Assembly (NCBI GenBank): GCA_965656545.1
Contig: CBFHKZ010000001.1
Coordinates: forward strand, 496,001 to 560,000
Reading direction: 5' to 3'
Source: UBA7446 sp965656545
GTDB taxonomy: Bacteria; Bacteroidota; Bacteroidia; Flavobacteriales; Flavobacteriaceae
DNA length: 64,000 bases
Shown: positions 60,270 to 64,000 of the stretch, in pieces
Layout: each line of letters begins with the position of its first letter
Numbering within the stretch: position 1 is the stretch's first letter
Made by a program: the position numbers and the translations under genes
Notes under the pieces: model-generated
Seen by the model: the letters and a program-made list of their open reading frames with translations, nothing else
Told to the model about the DNA's origin: nothing
The model's database searches: none

Positions 60270-63200
60270 ATGAGATCAAATTTTTTACTCAGCTTTTTAA
60301 TTACAATAGTGATATCTTCTTTTTTGGTAGCACAAGTGCCTGCTAATCAAGAAGTTATTAGTATCCCAAGTGGTCAATCCAATGCTGGTTTGTTAGAGAC
60401 AACAATCAACAATGATAAGGACGCAAACGGCGACCGATTAAATCCTAACAGGATATACTTATTGGAGCCAGGTCTTCACTTTATGTATTCTGCAATTAAT
60501 GTCACAAACGACACAGGCACAATTAAAATACATGGCTCAACTGATGGTAAAAAACCAGTTGTATTTCCTTATGTTAATAATGGTGCAGCACCAGTTTCTT
60601 CAATGATTAATTCTAGTTTGGAGCTTAAAAACCTTCACATCCAGGGTCGTAACAATGAAGGAGGCACTACTGGTGAGTATTTTTTCCAAGTTAGTGGAAA
60701 TGACAGAAGTATTCATATGGAAGATTGTTTGGTAGAATTCCCTGCTAGGTTTATAAAGGCACAGGCCGTTCCTCAGGGGCTTACAATGACATTTAAGAAC
60801 AACTATTTCCGCGACATGTTTGTTTCAGGCCAACAATGGTCAGGAAACGTAGTTGATGCTAAGGGTGTTCCAGTGGAGTCATTTATTTTTGAGAACAATA
60901 CGGTATCTAATGCTGGATGTCCTGTACTTTTACAGAATCAGGTTGTGAAATATGCGTTGATTAACCACAATACATTTGTTAATACAAGTACTTACTGGAA
61001 CCTAAACCCATATTTTTATGAGGCTTATTTCACGAACAACTTATTTTATAATGCCAATATGATGGGTGAAGATTACAACTATCTAATGGCGAATCCTGGA
61101 GAGGTTTCCTTCCCGATTATGGCCTTTGCTCCGATTTCTTTGGATGGTAACGCTGATACAGCTGCGATTCCAGCAGATATGTTGAATGCAGCAGGTGATG
61201 CTTTAGTTGCGCCGTACGATGATGTAGCGAATTACAAGATTTATGTTGCTGATAATATTTATCACAATGAATCAAGTTTGGATAAATACTACAATGGGGA
61301 TTATAATACAATTGCCAACAATCCAGTTTCGTACTTATCTTGGTTTGGCGTACAGGGCCCTCACGATGTTAATGTTCCTGCAAATTGGATGGCAGCCAGA
61401 GAGACTGCTTTATTTGCCAATAATGCTAATTGGGTTGAGGAGAATAACATTCTAGATCAAGACCCACAGTTGGCGACAGTAGCTCTATCTGCAGCTGAGG
61501 TGGATGAGCTTGCCATTAAATTACGTAAGTGGTACTCAGTTCCTGATGAAACAGGAACTGAAGACATGTCAAGTATTATGTTTGGTGATTTTGACGCAAA
61601 TACTATCCCTGGTGTTGGAACTGAAGATGGAGATGGTATCACTAAATTTTCTGACTTAATAGAAGACTTTTCAATTGCAAGTAGTTTTACTTCAAACATT
61701 GATGGCCATGCTATTGGTGCACTGCACTGGACAAATCAGATTGACAGTTATGATTCTGCACAAGCATTAACGGCTATTAAATATGCGTATGGCGTAAATA
61801 CGGGTGATGTTATCAGTATCCCAAGTGGTCAATCCAATGCTGGTTTGTTAGAGACAACAATCAACAATGATAAGGACGCAAACGGCGACCGATTAAATCC
61901 TAACAGGATATACTTATTGGAGCCAGGTCTTCACTTTATGTATTCTGCAATTAATGTCACAAACGACACAGGCACAATTAAAATACATGGCTCAACTGAT
62001 GGTAAAAAACCAGTTGTATTTCCTTATGTTAATAATGGTGCAGCACCAGTTTCTTCAATGATTAATTCTAGTTTGGAGCTTAAAAACCTTCACATCCAGG
62101 GTCGTAACAATGAAGGAGGCACTACTGGTGAGTATTTTTTCCAAGTTAGTGGAAATGACAGAAGTATTCATATGGAAGATTGTTTGGTAGAATTCCCTGC
62201 TAGGTTTATAAAGGCACAGGCCGTTCCTCAGGGGCTTACAATGACATTTAAGAACAACTATTTCCGCGACATGTTTGTTTCAGGCCAACAATGGTCAGGA
62301 AACGTAGTTGATGCTAAGGGTGTTCCAGTGGAGTCATTTATTTTTGAGAACAATACGGTATCTAATGCTGGATGTCCTGTACTTTTACAGAATCAGGTTG
62401 TGAAATATGCGTTGATTAACCACAATACATTTGTTAATACAAGTACTTACTGGAACCTAAACCCATATTTTTATGAGGCTTATTTCACGAACAACTTATT
62501 TTATAATGCCAATATGATGGGTGAAGATTACAACTATCTAATGGCGAATCCTGGAGAGGTTTCCTTCCCGATTATGGCCTTTGCTCCGATTTCTTTGGAT
62601 GGTAACGCTGATACAGCTGCGATTCCAGCAGATATGTTGAATGCAGCAGGTGATGCTTTAGTTGCGCCGTACGATGATGTAGCGAATTACAAGATTTATG
62701 TTGCTGATAATATTTATCACAATGAATCAAGTTTGGATAAATACTACAATGGGGATTATAATACAATTGCCAACAATCCAGTTTCGTACTTATCTTGGTT
62801 TGGCGTACAGGGCCCTCACGATGTTAATGTTCCTGCAAATTGGATGGCAGCCAGAGAGACTGCTTTATTTGCCAATAATGCTAATTGGGTTGAGGAGAAT
62901 AACATTCTAGATCAAGACCCACAGTTGGCGACAGTAGCTCTATCTGCAGCTGAGGTGGATGAGCTTGCCATTAAATTACGTAAGTGGTACTCAGTTCCTG
63001 ATGAAACAGGAACTGAAGACATGTCAAGTATTATGTTTGGTGATTTTGACGCAAATACTATCCCTGGTGTTGGAACTGAAGATGGAGATGGTATCACTAA
63101 ATTTTCTGACTTAATAGAAGACTTTTCAATTGCAAGTAGTTTTACTTCAAACATTGATGGCCATGCTATTGGTGCACTGCACTGGACAAATCAAATTGAC

Positions 63201-63545
63201 AGTTATGATTCTGCTCAAGCATTAACGGCTATTAAGAATGCGTATACTTCAACACTTTCGGTTATTGATGTGAATGATTCTGAAAATGTTACAAGTCTTG
63301 TAACATTCCCAAATCCATTCACCAATAATTTAAGTGTTAAATTCAATATTACTTCCAAATCGGACGTTAATGTTTCACTTTATACAATAACAGGAGCTAA
63401 AGTAGCTACGTTTATTCAAGATACATTACACTCAGGAAGTCATCATTTAAGCTTTAATACTTCAGGTTTAAGTAAAGGTCTATATCTATGTAAAATAGAA
63501 GCAGGTTTATACACCAAGACATTTAAAGTTATTAAATCAGAATAA
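60270..63545 (+). CDS. T9SS-secreted beta-helix protein with duplicated module
   Basis: Signal peptide (residues 1-21, ending FLVAQ), two nearly identical modules (about 29-507 and 514-992), then a type IX sorting domain from about residue 1010 (VTFPNPFTNNLSVKF ... GLSKGLYLCKIE). Each module has parallel beta-helix-like rungs (ELKNLHIQGRNNEG, MTFKNNYFRDMFV, FIFENNTVSNAG, INHNTFVNT), resembling polysaccharide lyase family 6-like or related uncharacterised domains. I see no proven catalytic motif, so a lyase or a glycan-binding protein are both possible. The product has 1091 residues. Context (LacI, TonB receptor, sugar transporter) points to polysaccharide use. Confidence 0.85.
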   Translation: MRSNFLLSFLITIVISSFLVAQVPANQEVISIPSGQSNAGLLETTINNDKDANGDRLNPNRIYLLEPGLHFMYSAINVTNDTGTIKIHGSTDGKKPVVFPYVNNGAAPVSSMINSSLELKNLHIQGRNNEGGTTGEYFFQVSGNDRSIHMEDCLVEFPARFIKAQAVPQGLTMTFKNNYFRDMFVSGQQWSGNVVDAKGVPVESFIFENNTVSNAGCPVLLQNQVVKYALINHNTFVNTSTYWNLNPYFYEAYFTNNLFYNANMMGEDYNYLMANPGEVSFPIMAFAPISLDGNADTAAIPADMLNAAGDALVAPYDDVANYKIYVADNIYHNESSLDKYYNGDYNTIANNPVSYLSWFGVQGPHDVNVPANWMAARETALFANNANWVEENNILDQDPQLATVALSAAEVDELAIKLRKWYSVPDETGTEDMSSIMFGDFDANTIPGVGTEDGDGITKFSDLIEDFSIASSFTSNIDGHAIGALHWTNQIDSYDSAQALTAIKYAYGVNTGDVISIPSGQSNAGLLETTINNDKDANGDRLNPNRIYLLEPGLHFMYSAINVTNDTGTIKIHGSTDGKKPVVFPYVNNGAAPVSSMINSSLELKNLHIQGRNNEGGTTGEYFFQVSGNDRSIHMEDCLVEFPARFIKAQAVPQGLTMTFKNNYFRDMFVSGQQWSGNVVDAKGVPVESFIFENNTVSNAGCPVLLQNQVVKYALINHNTFVNTSTYWNLNPYFYEAYFTNNLFYNANMMGEDYNYLMANPGEVSFPIMAFAPISLDGNADTAAIPADMLNAAGDALVAPYDDVANYKIYVADNIYHNESSLDKYYNGDYNTIANNPVSYLSWFGVQGPHDVNVPANWMAARETALFANNANWVEENNILDQDPQLATVALSAAEVDELAIKLRKWYSVPDETGTEDMSSIMFGDFDANTIPGVGTEDGDGITKFSDLIEDFSIASSFTSNIDGHAIGALHWTNQIDSYDSAQALTAIKNAYTSTLSVIDVNDSENVTSLVTFPNPFTNNLSVKFNITSKSDVNVSLYTITGAKVATFIQDTLHSGSHHLSFNTSGLSKGLYLCKIEAGLYTKTFKVIKSE
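60354..61790. repeat. Tandem intragenic repeat, copy 1
   Basis: This 1437-bp unit recurs at 61809-63245, offset exactly 1455 bp (485 codons). I found five differences: 60359, 61739, 61760, 61781 and 61782. All lie in the first 6 or last 52 bases; the 1379 bp between are identical in both copies. Confidence 0.95.
61809..63245. repeat. Tandem intragenic repeat, copy 2
   Basis: Second copy, in frame with the first and joined by an 18-base linker (61791-61808, residues GVNTGD). After 63245 the sequence continues into the linker before the type IX sorting domain. Confidence 0.95.
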
Positions 63546-63561
63546 TCATATTCTAAATTTT

Positions 63562-63600
63562 AAAGGAAGTTGCTTGAATATTCAAGCAACTTCCTTTTTT
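63562..63600 (+). terminator. Strong terminator after beta-helix gene
   Basis: A perfect 18-bp inverted repeat (63562-63579 and 63580-63597, AAAGGAAG...CTTCCTTT) ends in six Ts. Confidence 0.9.
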
Positions 63601-63621
63601 AATTTTTCACCTAATAAATAC

Positions 63622-64000
63622 ATGACAAATACAACACTGAACAAGTCATCACTTGCGCCAACACTTATGGTTTATATCGTAATGGGATTTGTGGATATTA
63701 TAGGAGTCTCAACGGGATATATTAAAAATGACTTTCAGCTTGAAGATAAAACGGCTCAACTGTTACCATCTTTGGTTTTTGTTTGGTTTTTTATTTTTTC
63801 AGTTCCTTCTGGAATACTATTAGAGCGTTTTGGCAAAAAGAAAATATTAAATATTGGAATGCTTGTTTCAGGCTTGTCAATGATCATCCCCATTTTATAT
63901 TACTCATTGAATAGCATGATTTGTGCATTTGTTCTTTTGGGTATAGGAAATACCATCGTTCAGGTTGCTGCTAATCCGCTTCTTTACGATGTTGTCCCAA
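63622..64000 (+). CDS. FucP-like MFS sugar transporter (partial, 5' end)
   Basis: The frame opens at ATG 63622 and stays open to the window edge (126 codons). The product begins MTNTTLNKSSLAPTLMVYIV; GFVDIIGVSTGYIKNDFQL is the first-helix region of the glucose/galactose/fucose proton symporter group, followed by VPSGILLERFGKKKILNIG, the conserved loop 2-3 motif, and GIGNTIVQVAANPLL, typical of FucP-like proteins. It would carry the sugar released by this locus across the inner membrane. A terminator separates it from the beta-helix gene, so it probably has its own promoter. Confidence 0.88.
   Translation, partial: MTNTTLNKSSLAPTLMVYIVMGFVDIIGVSTGYIKNDFQLEDKTAQLLPSLVFVWFFIFSVPSGILLERFGKKKILNIGMLVSGLSMIIPILYYSLNSMICAFVLLGIGNTIVQVAANPLLYDVVP

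Noticed and set aside
60354..63245. CRISPR or short satellite array
   Set aside because: The repeat is two copies of a 1437-bp coding unit in frame, with no spacers.

Overview
The window looks like chromosomal DNA of a marine-type member of the Flavobacteriaceae (Bacteroidota). The evidence is: many promoters of the Bacteroidota form (TAnnTTTG -7 box, sometimes with TTG about 19 bp upstream); a tmRNA whose tag reads GENNYALAA; fused SecD-SecF and ResB-CcsA proteins; a bacillithiol-pathway deacetylase (BshB1); a Rho factor with a long disordered Asn/Lys/Asp insert; and a C-terminal type IX secretion sorting domain. I cannot name the genus. There is no rRNA operon, CRISPR array or recognisable transposase.

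Layout. 1-3.8 kb: a partial unknown gene, ssrA (tmRNA), kdsA and typA. 3.8-8.6 kb: an AT-rich surface-polysaccharide block (flippase, phosphoethanolamine-transferase-like enzyme, two glycosyltransferases) next to ftsE. 9.4-24.6 kb: housekeeping genes asnB, gyrB, mdh and secDF, then a minus-strand run folE-cysS-yidD-lgt, a FadL-type outer membrane protein, an unusual lipoprotein and proS. 24.6-37.9 kb: tRNA-Glu, rpsT, envelope genes (DUF4349 lipoprotein, amidase), rho, a glycosyltransferase, a phosphoesterase, truA, an ABC exporter, cdaA (c-di-AMP), folP, DUF1599-tpiA-prmA-clpS, a glutathione-peroxidase-like gene and bshB1.

37.9-40.1 kb: tRNA-His followed by a one-gene insert (a lipoprotein with leucine-rich repeats) bounded by a diverged second copy of the tRNA 3' end and its terminator; this has the architecture of a mini-island at a tRNA gene. 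40.1-53.9 kb: M28 peptidase, DUF3050, HMG-CoA-lyase-like gene, a compact porin / FMN-binding / four-helix membrane protein cassette (possible envelope electron transfer), guaB, two PpiC/SurA-type chaperones, the ResB-CcsA cytochrome c assembly protein with two small overlapping genes, and an AlkB-type hydroxylase.

53.9-55.7 kb: a fused RimB-RimK gene bracketed by a 43-bp direct repeat. 55.7-64 kb: a carbohydrate-use locus with a LacI regulator, a TonB-dependent receptor with a strong promoter and an adjacent LacI-type palindrome, a T9SS-secreted beta-helix protein made of two almost identical 479-residue copies, and the start of a FucP-like sugar transporter. No SusD partner is visible between receptor and secreted protein.

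The most distinctive observations are the near-identical intragenic duplication in the beta-helix gene, the LacI operator candidate at the receptor promoter, the tRNA-His mini-island with a mismatched acceptor stem, the repeat-flanked rimBK gene, and the porin/flavoprotein cassette.
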